Below, one piece after another: positions 1 to 8,518 of a stretch of 42,049 nucleotides of DNA (the first letter of the stretch is position 1; every line of letters starts with the position of its first letter). Origin of the DNA: Bacillota bacterium (GTDB lineage: Bacteria; Bacillota; Clostridia; Lachnospirales; Lachnospiraceae); contig JAEZJW010000137.1 in the NCBI GenBank assembly GCA_023415595.1, positions 1 through 42,049 of the forward strand, read 5' to 3'. Both the position numbers and the translations under genes were made by a program. The notes below the pieces were generated by a model. It did no database searches, was not told the origin of the DNA, and worked only from the letters and a program-made list of their open reading frames with translations.

Positions 1-130
1 GGCGGCAAAGGAGACAATGGCATAGTGGCTTGAACAAAGTGAAAGCCAGCGTCTTTAGGCGCTGGCCGGTAACAGAGGCTTATAGCCTCAGAGCAAACCG
101 CCCGTTAGACGGGCGGTGCTGATTGGAATT
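1..130 (+). mobile_element. Right end of an IS200/IS605-type element with omega-RNA-like hairpins (partial)
   Basis: The first 130 bases hold three consecutive hairpins: CCAGCGTC/GGCGCTGG near 47-66, GAGGC/GCCTC near 76-90, and ACCGCCCGT/ACGGGCGGT near 98-118, followed by TGCTGATTG. As I recall, a GC-rich hairpin preceded by GAGCAAACC and followed by TGATTG is characteristic of the 3' end of tnpB and the right end of IS200/IS605-type elements, where the TnpB guide RNA (omega RNA) is encoded. Frame 1 is open from base 1 to a TGA at 31-33 and could be the last codons of tnpB, but this is too short to assign. The element continues left of the window. This could also be another structured RNA; the call rests on pattern memory. 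Confidence 0.45.
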
Positions 131-132
131 AG

Positions 133-206
133 TAGAGTCAATGGGGCTCGAACCCATGGCCTTTCGCGCGTCAGGCGAACGCTCGTCCCAGCTGAGCTAT
201 GACTCC
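133..206 (-). tRNA. tRNA-Val(GAC)
   Basis: The reverse complement folds as a complete cloverleaf. It has acceptor GGAGTCA/TGACTCT (one G-U pair), D stem GCTC/GAGC, anticodon stem TTCGC/GCGAA with loop CTGACGC (anticodon GAC), and T arm ATGGG-TTCGAGC-CCCAT. CCA is not encoded. It stands alone, with its 3' end only a few bases from the end of the IS-like hairpin, so the element may sit directly against this gene. Confidence 0.92.
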
Positions 207-291
207 ATGTGGAACAATTATATCATAGGCATCTGAGAAAATCCAGAAGGAAAATCAGTTGGTCATCAAAAAATTAGGCATGATAAAAGAA

Positions 292-1113
292 TTATAACTC
301 AACATAACTGCCTGCAGAAAGGTAAGATATCTGATCCTTCAAAACGGTCTTAAGTACACCATATGCCTTCTGTCCGGAGCAGTGGCAGGTGAAGTATTTG
401 GTTTTATGTACTTTTAATCTGTTAGCCAAATCCTGAACCAGGTCATCACTTTCGTATTTTCTAGCCGCAGGATTGAACAGATGAAAGCCGGAGATGGCAT
501 AATCCAGTTCACAGCCGATGAGCAGCTCTGCTTTATTTAGGATATTAATAATGCCATTATGAGCACAACCGGCGATAAGAGTGGATTTGCTGTTCTCCGT
601 TATGATTAAATTCTGCTCATGCTCAAAAGGATCATGTTGAAGGCCGGTTCCGGTCTTAACATAAAGAGCCTGGTTGGCCTGAGGATAGCAAATCCTTTCT
701 GTTACATTGGAAAACAAGCGGAGCTCGTCATCAATTATAACAGTATCCTCCGTTAATATGATTTGCTCATGGTCCTTTAAAGAACTGTCAAGCCCAACAG
801 AGAGGGAAAGTCCAATTACCTTGGTTCGATAATTATCAAACGCTTTTTTATGTACGTATACCTTAGCCGTATTATTCTGCTTTAAGAATAGTTTCAATGC
901 ACCGCCATGATCAAAATGTCCATGGGATATTACAACGGTATCTACCGCTGTAATATCAATCTTCAGTTTCTCTGCATTCTGTAAGAACAGGGCATCGGAG
1001 CCTAAATCAAATAATATTTTATGCTGTTCTGTTTCAATATAAAAGGATAACCCGTGCTTATGTTTATATTCCGGGGAAATGGTGGTGTTTTCTACTAATG
1101 TTTTTATTTGCAT
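292..1113 (-). CDS. Metallo-beta-lactamase-fold hydrolase
   Basis: This 273-residue cytoplasmic protein carries the metal-binding signature SHGHFDHGG at about residues 63-71 (the HxHxDH motif). A later AGCAHNG and a GFHLF segment are likely to supply further metal ligands. This arrangement resembles MBL-fold proteins annotated as 7,8-dihydropterin-6-methyl-4-(beta-D-ribofuranosyl)-aminobenzene-5'-phosphate synthase-like, but the substrate cannot be told from sequence. There is no signal peptide. The ATG is preceded by GGAAAGGG at about 10 nt. The gene appears monocistronic, with a tRNA downstream and a VOC remnant upstream. Confidence 0.85.
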   Translation of the reverse strand: MQIKTLVENTTISPEYKHKHGLSFYIETEQHKILFDLGSDALFLQNAEKLKIDITAVDTVVISHGHFDHGGALKLFLKQNNTAKVYVHKKAFDNYRTKVIGLSLSVGLDSSLKDHEQIILTEDTVIIDDELRLFSNVTERICYPQANQALYVKTGTGLQHDPFEHEQNLIITENSKSTLIAGCAHNGIINILNKAELLIGCELDYAISGFHLFNPAARKYESDDLVQDLANRLKVHKTKYFTCHCSGQKAYGVLKTVLKDQISYLSAGSYVEL

Positions 1114-1176
1114 AGCAATTTTACCCTTTCCTATAGAGTGAGACTAATTGTATTATCAGATTCTTACCGATCGGTA

Positions 1177-1314
1177 TTATTTTTGTTGAAAGAACTGAAT
1201 ATTAAGGCCATTCGGATCCTTGATTATGAAAAATTTTGATCCAGGTGTTTCAATGATTTCACTATTTACCGGAATGTTTTTGTTCTTTAACAACTCCTGA
1301 ATCGCATCAAGAGA
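1177..1314 (-). pseudogene. C-terminal remnant of a VOC (glyoxalase-like) protein
   Basis: Directly after the stop of the DUF3795 gene, and in the same frame, 45 further codons are open. They encode a recognisable VOC-family C-terminus: SLDAIQELL, then PGSKFFIIKDPNGLNIQFF, ending at TAA. KDPNGLNIQFF is the usual last metal-ligand strand of VOC proteins. No start codon or N-terminal half is present, so this is probably the tail of a gene destroyed by a deletion whose other endpoint lies at the end of the DUF3795 gene. Confidence 0.6.
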
Positions 1315-1860
1315 TTATGTCGGCTTTTTATTAAGCTTTAACTGCACATTCCGTTCTGCTGCAACGGCTTGCAGAAGGTTAGCCACATATGCGGACTTTT
1401 CCTTCAGCGGTAAATCATTTGCTTCGGCAGGGATCTGCCCCATGGCTGTTTTTAAGTCCTGAAGCTCTAATAGATTCACTGCGATACAGAAAAAACTTTT
1501 ACGGCGCCCGTCATTGAAGTTTGCGAGTAAATAATCCAGTATTCCCATCTTCTCAATTAGCTCTGATTGATAAGCTTCTATGCCGTTCTTTCTTACTTTC
1601 TCAAAATCCTTTAGCTGATTCCGGTGAGTGATAAAGGAATCATAAGCATCGATCCCTTCATACTTATCACAGGGATATTCCGTGCATTGATAACAGTATT
1701 CGATTCCGTCCCGCTTACAGCTGCAACGTACGATAGCGCAGGGCTGGTTGCCCGGTCCGCCACCGCATCCGGGACAGTATTTCCCGATGAACATCGGACA
1801 TAGACCACAGTTTAAGCCACACAGTGAAAATAATGGATATTGCCGCCGATAATCCTTCAT
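1315..1860 (-). CDS. DUF3795 family cysteine-rich protein
   Basis: This 181-residue soluble protein opens with closely spaced cysteines (LCGLNCGLCPMF, YCPGCGG, CAIVRCSCKR, EYCYQCTEYPC), the typical DUF3795 pattern, which probably binds a metal. The family's biochemical function is unknown. The C-terminal half is helical without clear motifs. The ATG follows a GGAGG-type site. The gene ends immediately before a VOC fragment in the same frame, so its own C-terminus may have been altered by the rearrangement that left the fragment. It lies 18 nt downstream of the zinc-ribbon ectodomain gene but has a different family history. Confidence 0.8.
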   Translation of the reverse strand: MKDYRRQYPLFSLCGLNCGLCPMFIGKYCPGCGGGPGNQPCAIVRCSCKRDGIEYCYQCTEYPCDKYEGIDAYDSFITHRNQLKDFEKVRKNGIEAYQSELIEKMGILDYLLANFNDGRRKSFFCIAVNLLELQDLKTAMGQIPAEANDLPLKEKSAYVANLLQAVAAERNVQLKLNKKPT

Positions 1861-1878
1861 GGTACCCTCCTAAAATGA

Positions 1879-3927
1879 TTAATTCTCAAAGGTCTTCCTG
1901 TGATAGCAATAATAATAATCCTCCAACGGTGTAATAATATCCGAAACGTAAGAGGTGGCGCTGAAGGAATCAATCAAAACTCTGGTATCTGAACCATCGT
2001 ATTGGAGGAGCTGCTTCTTTTTATTATCGTCCTCGGTAACATAAACGATGTTATCCTCATCAAATGCATAATAGCCTGTGACATTATCAGCTAAGATAAT
2101 TCCTTTCCCATCCTTATATAGATTCAAAGTATTGGTGTAGATACCCAGACCATTATGATCATCCCAGTTATTCAGATAAATAAATGCATCCGAATTCTTG
2201 ATCCCATAGATCCAACCTATGACTTTACGATCGATCTCACGGTGATCTACATATAGAATATAGTCCTCCGCCGAGCTGCTCCCGTTCTTAAGATAGATCA
2301 CAGAATTTCCTATTACAAAACTGTTAGGATCATACATGATTACCTTTTCTTCATAGAGTGTTCCCTCGCTGACCGACGGACCATCTATTGCTACGGAATA
2401 GAGATCCCCACGGTTACTATGCTCGAGGTAATTGATTTCATAATAAATCTTATTATTCTTAAGATCATAGAGCAACAGATAGAGCTCACCCTTGGCAAAT
2501 TTACCGAGCACATCAGCTCCGCTGCAGACATATTGCTCCTTAGTGTCAGCAACATAATTTATTATGTAATTATATATATCATCATAGCTTGTAACTGAAG
2601 ACATATTTGTTTTGTTGGGCATAAGCTGTTCATAAGCCAGGATGGGCTGATCGTTACCGCGATAGTGATTTATAAGTGATTGCTCAGCAGAATACCGCCA
2701 AACTCTGGTGCAATAATCGCTGACGAGAGTTGATTTACCATTGGAATAATAATATAAACTATTAGTCTCCTGTAAAGGTAAATCTGAAATCGCAAGCCTT
2801 TCTCGTATATTATCGCGGGTACCTTTCTCCCGGTATTTTTCGGTAGCTTCCGAATAGCTCTTGTGATCCGGATAATCGGACCGTTTCGGCTCCGGTAACG
2901 AGGAATCTTGAGCAACCATGTCATCATTTACATAATCCGTGTCCTTCAGCTGCCTGGGCTTCAGATAATACAGAGAGCCGTCTTCATAGATGCTGATGAT
3001 CGTTTCTGATACTGCTCTGAGCCCGGAGTCTATCAAGAGAAGGTCCTTACAATCCTTCAAAAGATAGAGACTATCCTCCTTAAAGTAATAAATCATATTT
3101 AGATCTTCAGAGGCAAATTTAAGGTAAACATTCGCATCCAGCTTCTTAATCTCCCCATCGCTGTTATAAAGGAACAGATTGCAGTCAGAGGTACGGTAAA
3201 CAAGCCGGTTACCCTCTTTATTAATGTAGAATTCATTTACGTCATCCGCAAGCTTTTTACTTTCAATCAGATCATAGACATATAATTCTTTATTTTTAAG
3301 ATAGTATATCAGGGATCCATCCTGATTCATGGTGAAGTTATTCACTTCCGAGTCAATCTTAAGATGCCGGATACTATCAGCGGTCAGATCGCTATAAATC
3401 AGATTGGCACTAAAGTCGTCCTTCGAAGGATCGGTGCTTTCCGGATATAAGAGGGTCTGGCCGTCCTCACTGACTTTCAGGTAGAATAAATTCTCCCAGG
3501 AAAAGGGGTAGGAGGAAATGATTGTTGGTTTGAGAACCTCGCCCGATGCATAGTATACCCTATTATCCTTAATATAGAACAGGTTCGGAAGAGGACGGGT
3601 GAGTTCAACAGCATAGTTTGGTACTGCCGTCGGAGCAGCGGTGGGAGAGTTAACTGTTATGGTTTCGAGCGGAGGTGTGACATAGAGATTACTGTCATCA
3701 ACCGGCACTGCTTTGATTGTAGCCTGTGATGTATCCTGTGAGTCGTCTGACCTGCCTTTCAGAAGGAAAAAGGATGGGATGCCTGCCACAAGTAATATTC
3801 CTATCATGACTGTAGTGAGAATTCTATTTCTTAACTTACTTTTCTCCGCAGTTTCTGTGTTCCTGCCGCATTCGGGACATAACGTTACGCCTTCCTCCAG
3901 CTCGGTGCCGCAATATTTACATTTCAT
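1879..3927 (-). CDS. Zinc-ribbon/TM protein with large repeat ectodomain (paralogue 1)
   Basis: This protein has 682 residues. Residues 1-22 form a zinc ribbon with C3, C6, C17 and C20. A single TM helix follows at about 33-55, then a low-complexity Thr/Pro/Ala linker (about 60-105). A long region of roughly 40-residue units of the form YYLKxxxLYxxD(G/D) makes up the rest and suggests a beta-propeller-like fold (DUF5050/TolB-like). The ribbon should be cytoplasmic and the repeats extracellular. FASEDLNMIYYF and YEDGSLYYLK recur almost unchanged in the rhomboid fusion at 37677-39929. About 45 charged residues (around PEPKRSDYPDHKSYSEATEK) are inserted mid-domain and lack a counterpart in the paralogues. 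The ATG has a GGGGTGG site. Function is unknown; sensing or scaffolding at the envelope is inference. Confidence 0.8.
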   Translation of the reverse strand: MKCKYCGTELEEGVTLCPECGRNTETAEKSKLRNRILTTVMIGILLVAGIPSFFLLKGRSDDSQDTSQATIKAVPVDDSNLYVTPPLETITVNSPTAAPTAVPNYAVELTRPLPNLFYIKDNRVYYASGEVLKPTIISSYPFSWENLFYLKVSEDGQTLLYPESTDPSKDDFSANLIYSDLTADSIRHLKIDSEVNNFTMNQDGSLIYYLKNKELYVYDLIESKKLADDVNEFYINKEGNRLVYRTSDCNLFLYNSDGEIKKLDANVYLKFASEDLNMIYYFKEDSLYLLKDCKDLLLIDSGLRAVSETIISIYEDGSLYYLKPRQLKDTDYVNDDMVAQDSSLPEPKRSDYPDHKSYSEATEKYREKGTRDNIRERLAISDLPLQETNSLYYYSNGKSTLVSDYCTRVWRYSAEQSLINHYRGNDQPILAYEQLMPNKTNMSSVTSYDDIYNYIINYVADTKEQYVCSGADVLGKFAKGELYLLLYDLKNNKIYYEINYLEHSNRGDLYSVAIDGPSVSEGTLYEEKVIMYDPNSFVIGNSVIYLKNGSSSAEDYILYVDHREIDRKVIGWIYGIKNSDAFIYLNNWDDHNGLGIYTNTLNLYKDGKGIILADNVTGYYAFDEDNIVYVTEDDNKKKQLLQYDGSDTRVLIDSFSATSYVSDIITPLEDYYYCYHRKTFEN

Positions 3928-3983
3928 ACTTCCACCCCTTTTCTATATATCTGTATGGCAAATGCTCCTATGCTCCAAGTAAT

Positions 3984-5675
3984 TTATTCAGCATAGTCCC
4001 CCATATAATAAAATCCTTCTTCATAGGCGGGATCTATTTCCCCATGGTACTCTCTGTTGGTCGTAGGCTTGATGATGGCATTTACCCCGGAATCTATGAG
4101 CATATCTTCCCCTTTCAAATCGTAGAGGTGCAGGGTACCGTTATCGGAATCCGGATCATCGATTTTAAGATAAAGAATTTTATCCTTCAGGAGGATAAAG
4201 TCTGTTACATTGTCCGCGATTTGTTTTATTGCTCCGTCCTGATAAAGCATTAAGGTGTCCATTGTAAAATACTCATCTATTTTCGCATTATAATAATCCC
4301 TGGGATTCTTAAGATAAAAGAAGGTATTGGGACCAAGGACAGTATTTGTCCATGAAAATGACCACGTATTGACATTGCTGTCTATTTGCTGCTCATCAAT
4401 GTACATGTCAGCCTGATTATAATCCAAGTTTTTGAAATAAACGAAGTTGTCTCCGACATAACCTAGGTAGGAGTAAGTAACATTTGATGCGACGAGTTTA
4501 CTTTCGGAGACGGATGTTCCGTTCGCTGACGCATAAAACAGGTCGCCCGACTCATCCATAGCTTTTGGCAGTACCAGATAATAAAAGCCCTTTCCCTCCG
4601 GATCAAAGGAGGCACTCATTAAACTGCCACCGGTGATCTTCTTCAGTATTTCAGCTCCTTTACATACAATATGATTACTGTTCAAATCATCATAAATATG
4701 GAGTGGGGGATTGGTACCGCCATACATGATACGATATGGATAAAGGTAGGAATTATCATAGGCTGCGAGATGATATTTCAGGTTATTGCAGATAAGCTTA
4801 GCTACTTCTTCGGAATTGGAATAGTAGTATAAGCTTGTGTCGTAGGTGAAATAGGTGTCTCCATTTTCATAGAGATAGGAGAGTCTTGGGATGCTGACAG
4901 ACATATCCCCTTCAAATATCTGAAGGATATCCTTACCGTCCTTCACCAGATACAGGGTGCTTTCCTTCCGATAATAAATCGTATTCAAATCCTTCGAAAC
5001 AAATCTTAAACCAACCTGTTCATCCAGTTTCCTGGCAGCCTGATTCCATTTTTTCAGATACAAGGTGTTATCGGTTGTCAGATAGAGGACCTGATCCCCC
5101 TCCTCATTTGAATAGAATCTGGCCACCTTACTGCCAATCGGTTCAAACTGATCCATATTACCTGTATACAGTTCATGGCCTGACAAATAATACAATTTAC
5201 TTGCATCGCTGTTAGTTGTAAAGATAGCGGCCTTGGTAACGAGCTTATTATGTATCTTCTGTTCTGCATCGAATTGACAGGAATAGAGGTCAGCATTATT
5301 TCTCTGACCAAGGGGATAGAACAGCAGTTTCCCGTTGCCGCTTAAGAAGATCGGTGCGAGACGGCCCTGTCCGGGGGCAAAATCCTCCACCAGTTCTTCA
5401 GGCTGGAGCTGATCGGGATAGGTGTGATAGATAGAATTATCCTTCAGGTAGAAAATATGCTCCGGAGATGCAACAGTCGGAGTATTTGCCGTCTGTCCGG
5501 AAGGAAACCATAATATGAGGATAGCGGCTGCCAGCCCGGAAACAGCGATAATAGCAGCTGTAACCCAAAAAATAAGGCGTTTAAAGTTTCGATTCTTGGC
5601 TGCCACCTCAGTTCCGCATCCGGGACATATTATCGTGCCAGCTTCCAGCTCTGTATTACATATCTTACAGAACAT
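3984..5675 (-). CDS. Zinc-ribbon/TM protein with large repeat ectodomain (paralogue 2)
   Basis: This 563-residue paralogue of its downstream neighbour has the same order of parts. The zinc ribbon uses C3, C6, C17 and C20 (MFCKICNTELEAGTIICPGC), a TM helix lies at about 34-56, and a repeat ectodomain begins with HIFYLKDNSIYHTYPDQLQ. Shared landmarks include FVSKDLNTIYYRK and TSLYYYSN and a C-terminal MLIDSGVNAI that matches LLIDKGIAVI in the rhomboid fusion. It lacks the charged insert of paralogue 1. It is separated from paralogue 1 by 56 bp, which suggests tandem duplication followed by co-transcription. The ATG follows GGAGGTG. No catalytic motif is visible in the ectodomain. Confidence 0.8.
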   Translation of the reverse strand: MFCKICNTELEAGTIICPGCGTEVAAKNRNFKRLIFWVTAAIIAVSGLAAAILILWFPSGQTANTPTVASPEHIFYLKDNSIYHTYPDQLQPEELVEDFAPGQGRLAPIFLSGNGKLLFYPLGQRNNADLYSCQFDAEQKIHNKLVTKAAIFTTNSDASKLYYLSGHELYTGNMDQFEPIGSKVARFYSNEEGDQVLYLTTDNTLYLKKWNQAARKLDEQVGLRFVSKDLNTIYYRKESTLYLVKDGKDILQIFEGDMSVSIPRLSYLYENGDTYFTYDTSLYYYSNSEEVAKLICNNLKYHLAAYDNSYLYPYRIMYGGTNPPLHIYDDLNSNHIVCKGAEILKKITGGSLMSASFDPEGKGFYYLVLPKAMDESGDLFYASANGTSVSESKLVASNVTYSYLGYVGDNFVYFKNLDYNQADMYIDEQQIDSNVNTWSFSWTNTVLGPNTFFYLKNPRDYYNAKIDEYFTMDTLMLYQDGAIKQIADNVTDFILLKDKILYLKIDDPDSDNGTLHLYDLKGEDMLIDSGVNAIIKPTTNREYHGEIDPAYEEGFYYMGDYAE

Positions 5676-5727
5676 ATTTACACCTCCACATAATATAGAA
5701 TATATTACTTCATAATGCAGTGCCTGA

Positions 5728-6546
5728 TTAAATATCGAACCAGTAGACCGTGTTTTCGTTCATTTTCTCAAACCCTAATTTCCCTGCCAGCTGATAAGAG
5801 CTTTGGTTTGATTCCATGCAATCCCATTGTGGGATATAGTCGTGATCCAAGCAATCAGCGATAAACGCCGAGGCCATTGCGTAACCCAAACCCTTACCTC
5901 TATGCTTTTCTTCAGTTTCAATATCAATTGCGATTGTACGGCTATAACTGGCGGTTCCGATGATGACAGCTACGATTCTCCGGTCACAGACAGCACAATA
6001 TGCAATACTCCTATTCATGAAAGCTTTAAAGGAAGGCCAGTTTTCCAACAAACGTAATTTGATGAATTCTCCATTTTTATATTGTCCTTCGGATAACTGC
6101 TTCCAGAAGTTATCTTCTACTTTACGGATCTGATAATCCCTAGGGATAACCGGATTTTTGTCAGGGATTGCATAGGCTCTAAAGGAGCATTCCTGTTCTG
6201 ATTGGAGGGATTTATGCTTGAACAGCTCTAAAATGCCCTCACGCAGGCTGTCATTATCAATTGAAAATTCAAAACTGTCATAACCGCTATTCTTTAATTG
6301 AATAAATAATTCCTTCTCTAGAAAATTCTTTAAGCTTATAAAATCATCCATGGATTGATAGACACCAAGAAAAGCAAAGCTGCCCGTTGCATAAGATTCC
6401 ACAATTGCTATTCTTGGATGATCAGTCCGATCAACCCATAATCTGCCCCTGCATTCCCCGGTTACGATTCCGGAAATGCTGGGAGCTTTTTCGTTTATGA
6501 TATTACTGGTATTTTCCAGCTTAATGTCTTGATTCACTAGTATCAT
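5728..6546 (-). CDS. GNAT family N-acetyltransferase (GNAT_acetyltran type)
   Basis: This 272-residue cytoplasmic protein has a C-terminal GNAT core. The acetyl-CoA loop is in EEKHRGKGLGYAMASAFI, followed by WDCMESNQSSYQLAGKLGF, the usual N...S...A..LGF ending of the fold. The N-terminal half matches the longer acetyltransferase class (Pfam GNAT_acetyltran) in which a divergent first domain precedes the active GNAT domain. The protein at 18796-19860 is of the same class. The substrate is unknown. It reads in the same direction as the two ectodomain genes, 52 bp upstream of paralogue 2, and could be co-transcribed with them. Confidence 0.82.
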   Translation of the reverse strand: MILVNQDIKLENTSNIINEKAPSISGIVTGECRGRLWVDRTDHPRIAIVESYATGSFAFLGVYQSMDDFISLKNFLEKELFIQLKNSGYDSFEFSIDNDSLREGILELFKHKSLQSEQECSFRAYAIPDKNPVIPRDYQIRKVEDNFWKQLSEGQYKNGEFIKLRLLENWPSFKAFMNRSIAYCAVCDRRIVAVIIGTASYSRTIAIDIETEEKHRGKGLGYAMASAFIADCLDHDYIPQWDCMESNQSSYQLAGKLGFEKMNENTVYWFDI

Positions 6547-6643
6547 TTGAAAGCCCTCATTCAGTGGCGAACGGCTATATACAACCTCTTCGATTTTATA
6601 TTAAATCCATTATACTTTTCCTTAAATAGGAAGTCAATCTTGA

Positions 6644-6683
6644 ATAAAAAATCGCAAACCCTTAATTTATAAGGATTTGCGAT
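6644..6683 (-). terminator. Rho-independent terminator of the PrpR_N regulator gene
   Basis: ATCGCAAA at 6651-6658 pairs with TTTGCGAT at 6676-6683, and CCTTA/TAAGG extends the stem with one mismatch. Read on the minus strand, a run of six T follows. It lies 12 bp after the regulator's stop codon. Confidence 0.8.
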
Positions 6684-6695
6684 GCGATTTCATTG

Positions 6696-8486
6696 TTATT
6701 TTGGATAAGATGTTTTCTGAAGCATTCTCCATAAGGTTGTTCTGCTGATGCCGAGTCTTTGAGCAGCAGAGCTATGGTTTCCGCCTTCTTCCGATAATAT
6801 CAGCCGGATGATATCTAAATTTATATCCTCCAGTGTCTTATCCATGAGAGACAGCTTTATACCACTTGAATTGGTTTTAGAAGACGGTACCTCCTTTTGT
6901 AGCAGCTTGGTAACTGTTGGACCCGTGATGTAGGGGGTATCTGTAATAGTTACCAACTCGTTGATAACTTTTTTGAATTGATTATAATTTCCTGGCCAAT
7001 CATATGATTTCATGATAGTAAGAGCATCTTGATCAAGACCAAGGACTTCCTTTGCCATTGATACATTTAAATTACTAATATAGATACTGCATAAGTTGGG
7101 TATATATTCAATATGTTCGCGTAAGGAAGGAACCCGTATTGTTAGACAAGAAAAATGATTAATGATCTGTGTACACCTTTTTGCAATAGAATCCTTCGTA
7201 CTATTGGAGAATGTGAATATTATTCTGTTTTTCGTACATAAATTCAAATCATGTATAATGGAGAATAACTCCTCGTACTGCTGTTGCGAAAGGCGTTCCA
7301 TATTTTTAATATATATGGTGGTTGAAGTGCCACTAAGTGGGGATAGGCTGTCATCTGTTAAAAAAGACCATATCTTTGGAGAAAAACGAATACAATCAAG
7401 AACTACAAAAGGATGGTTACTTGATTTGCTTTTTGCATATAACAAATAGGCAAGGTGTTCTTTTCCTGTTCCCTCTTCGCCAACAATCATGATAGGGTAG
7501 TTACATTTGGCATATTGATTAATGGAGGAGTCAGGAAACAGCAATGGGAGCGCAATACCATAAAAACTTTTTTGTAACTTATTATTAGCTTCATCCTTGT
7601 TCAGATACTGAATACCGTCCTTTATAGTGGATAAGGGTACCTTATGTGAACTGATGTAAAAAACCACATAAAGTTTGTTATTAAAGGTTCTGCATTGACC
7701 GTTGATAACATACAGAAGACCAAACACTATCTTATTTATTATAGTATTCTTTTCTTTAAGAACAAAAGAGACTTTATTTTGCATTTCCTCTTCCACAATA
7801 TCCGGAAGAGTAGTATTTTTTGAATGATAAATCAATTCTAAGGCATCATTATATACACAAAAACGCTGCGGATGCTCTTCTATTAAGGTCTTATAAAATA
7901 TGATTTGAGAAGTTAATAGATCATAGGTTTTCTTGGTTTCTATCGCCTGGTCAAAAGCTAATTCGACACTTTCTGATCCTGATGTAATCAATATGGCTGT
8001 TAACCCAATGGATTGTGCTATAGAATATGTAACCATATCGCATAAAATCATATGAATGCCATTTTGTGTAAGCTTCTCTAGGATATCTTTTACTTCCGAC
8101 TCGCTGTGAATGGTATATATTTCGAAGCTGTATTGCAATAAGTCGCACAAAAGTTGAGCATTTTTTGTAATTGCGGGGAAACCGATGAGAGCATATTTGT
8201 TATTGGCATTTTGTGCTAATTTTATGGAACGAAGGATATCCATTGCAGATAAAGAGATTTCAACAACAGGAATAGAGCAGCTATTCCGTATTAATTCAGC
8301 AGTGCCGCCTCTTGATACTATAATATCGAAGTCATAGGGGGTATATTTAGAGGCTATTCTTAATCCCTCCTTCAAGTCACCAATAAATGTAGTCAATTCT
8401 ATGTCGCTCCGTCGTTCTGCTACCTGTTGCATTAAAAATTGAATACCTTCATAAGGGGCGATTCCCAATATTCTTGTTTTATCCAA
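6696..8486 (-). CDS. PrpR_N-type transcriptional regulator with degenerate AAA+ domain and Fis HTH
   Basis: This regulator of about 596 residues has three parts. An N-terminal PrpR_N ligand-binding domain (ILGIAPYEGIQFLMQQVA, later DIIVSRGGTAELI) comes first. A bacterial-enhancer-binding-type AAA+ domain follows, with a recognisable P-loop GEEGTGKEH and a WPGNYNQFKKVINELV segment. A C-terminal Fis-type HTH (HSSAAQRLGISRTTLWRML) ends the protein. The GAFTGA sigma-54 contact loop is missing, and the Walker B position reads IYIKNME instead of the usual FLDEI, so it probably does not remodel sigma-54 polymerase or hydrolyse ATP normally. I chose the TTG at 8486 because GGAGG sits 6 nt upstream; the ATG at 8507 has no ribosome site. 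It is divergent from the acid-sugar cluster, its likely target. Confidence 0.82.
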   Translation of the reverse strand: MDKTRILGIAPYEGIQFLMQQVAERRSDIELTTFIGDLKEGLRIASKYTPYDFDIIVSRGGTAELIRNSCSIPVVEISLSAMDILRSIKLAQNANNKYALIGFPAITKNAQLLCDLLQYSFEIYTIHSESEVKDILEKLTQNGIHMILCDMVTYSIAQSIGLTAILITSGSESVELAFDQAIETKKTYDLLTSQIIFYKTLIEEHPQRFCVYNDALELIYHSKNTTLPDIVEEEMQNKVSFVLKEKNTIINKIVFGLLYVINGQCRTFNNKLYVVFYISSHKVPLSTIKDGIQYLNKDEANNKLQKSFYGIALPLLFPDSSINQYAKCNYPIMIVGEEGTGKEHLAYLLYAKSKSSNHPFVVLDCIRFSPKIWSFLTDDSLSPLSGTSTTIYIKNMERLSQQQYEELFSIIHDLNLCTKNRIIFTFSNSTKDSIAKRCTQIINHFSCLTIRVPSLREHIEYIPNLCSIYISNLNVSMAKEVLGLDQDALTIMKSYDWPGNYNQFKKVINELVTITDTPYITGPTVTKLLQKEVPSSKTNSSGIKLSLMDKTLEDINLDIIRLILSEEGGNHSSAAQRLGISRTTLWRMLQKTSYPK

Positions 8487-8518
8487 ATGGCACCTCCGAA
8501 AACACATGGTTTTAGATA

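Noticed and set aside
1..120. RNase P RNA or tmRNA fragment
   Set aside because: The hairpin series lacks the conserved GAGGAAAGUC and related P-RNA cores and has no tmRNA tag or CCA end; the IS right-end pattern fits better.
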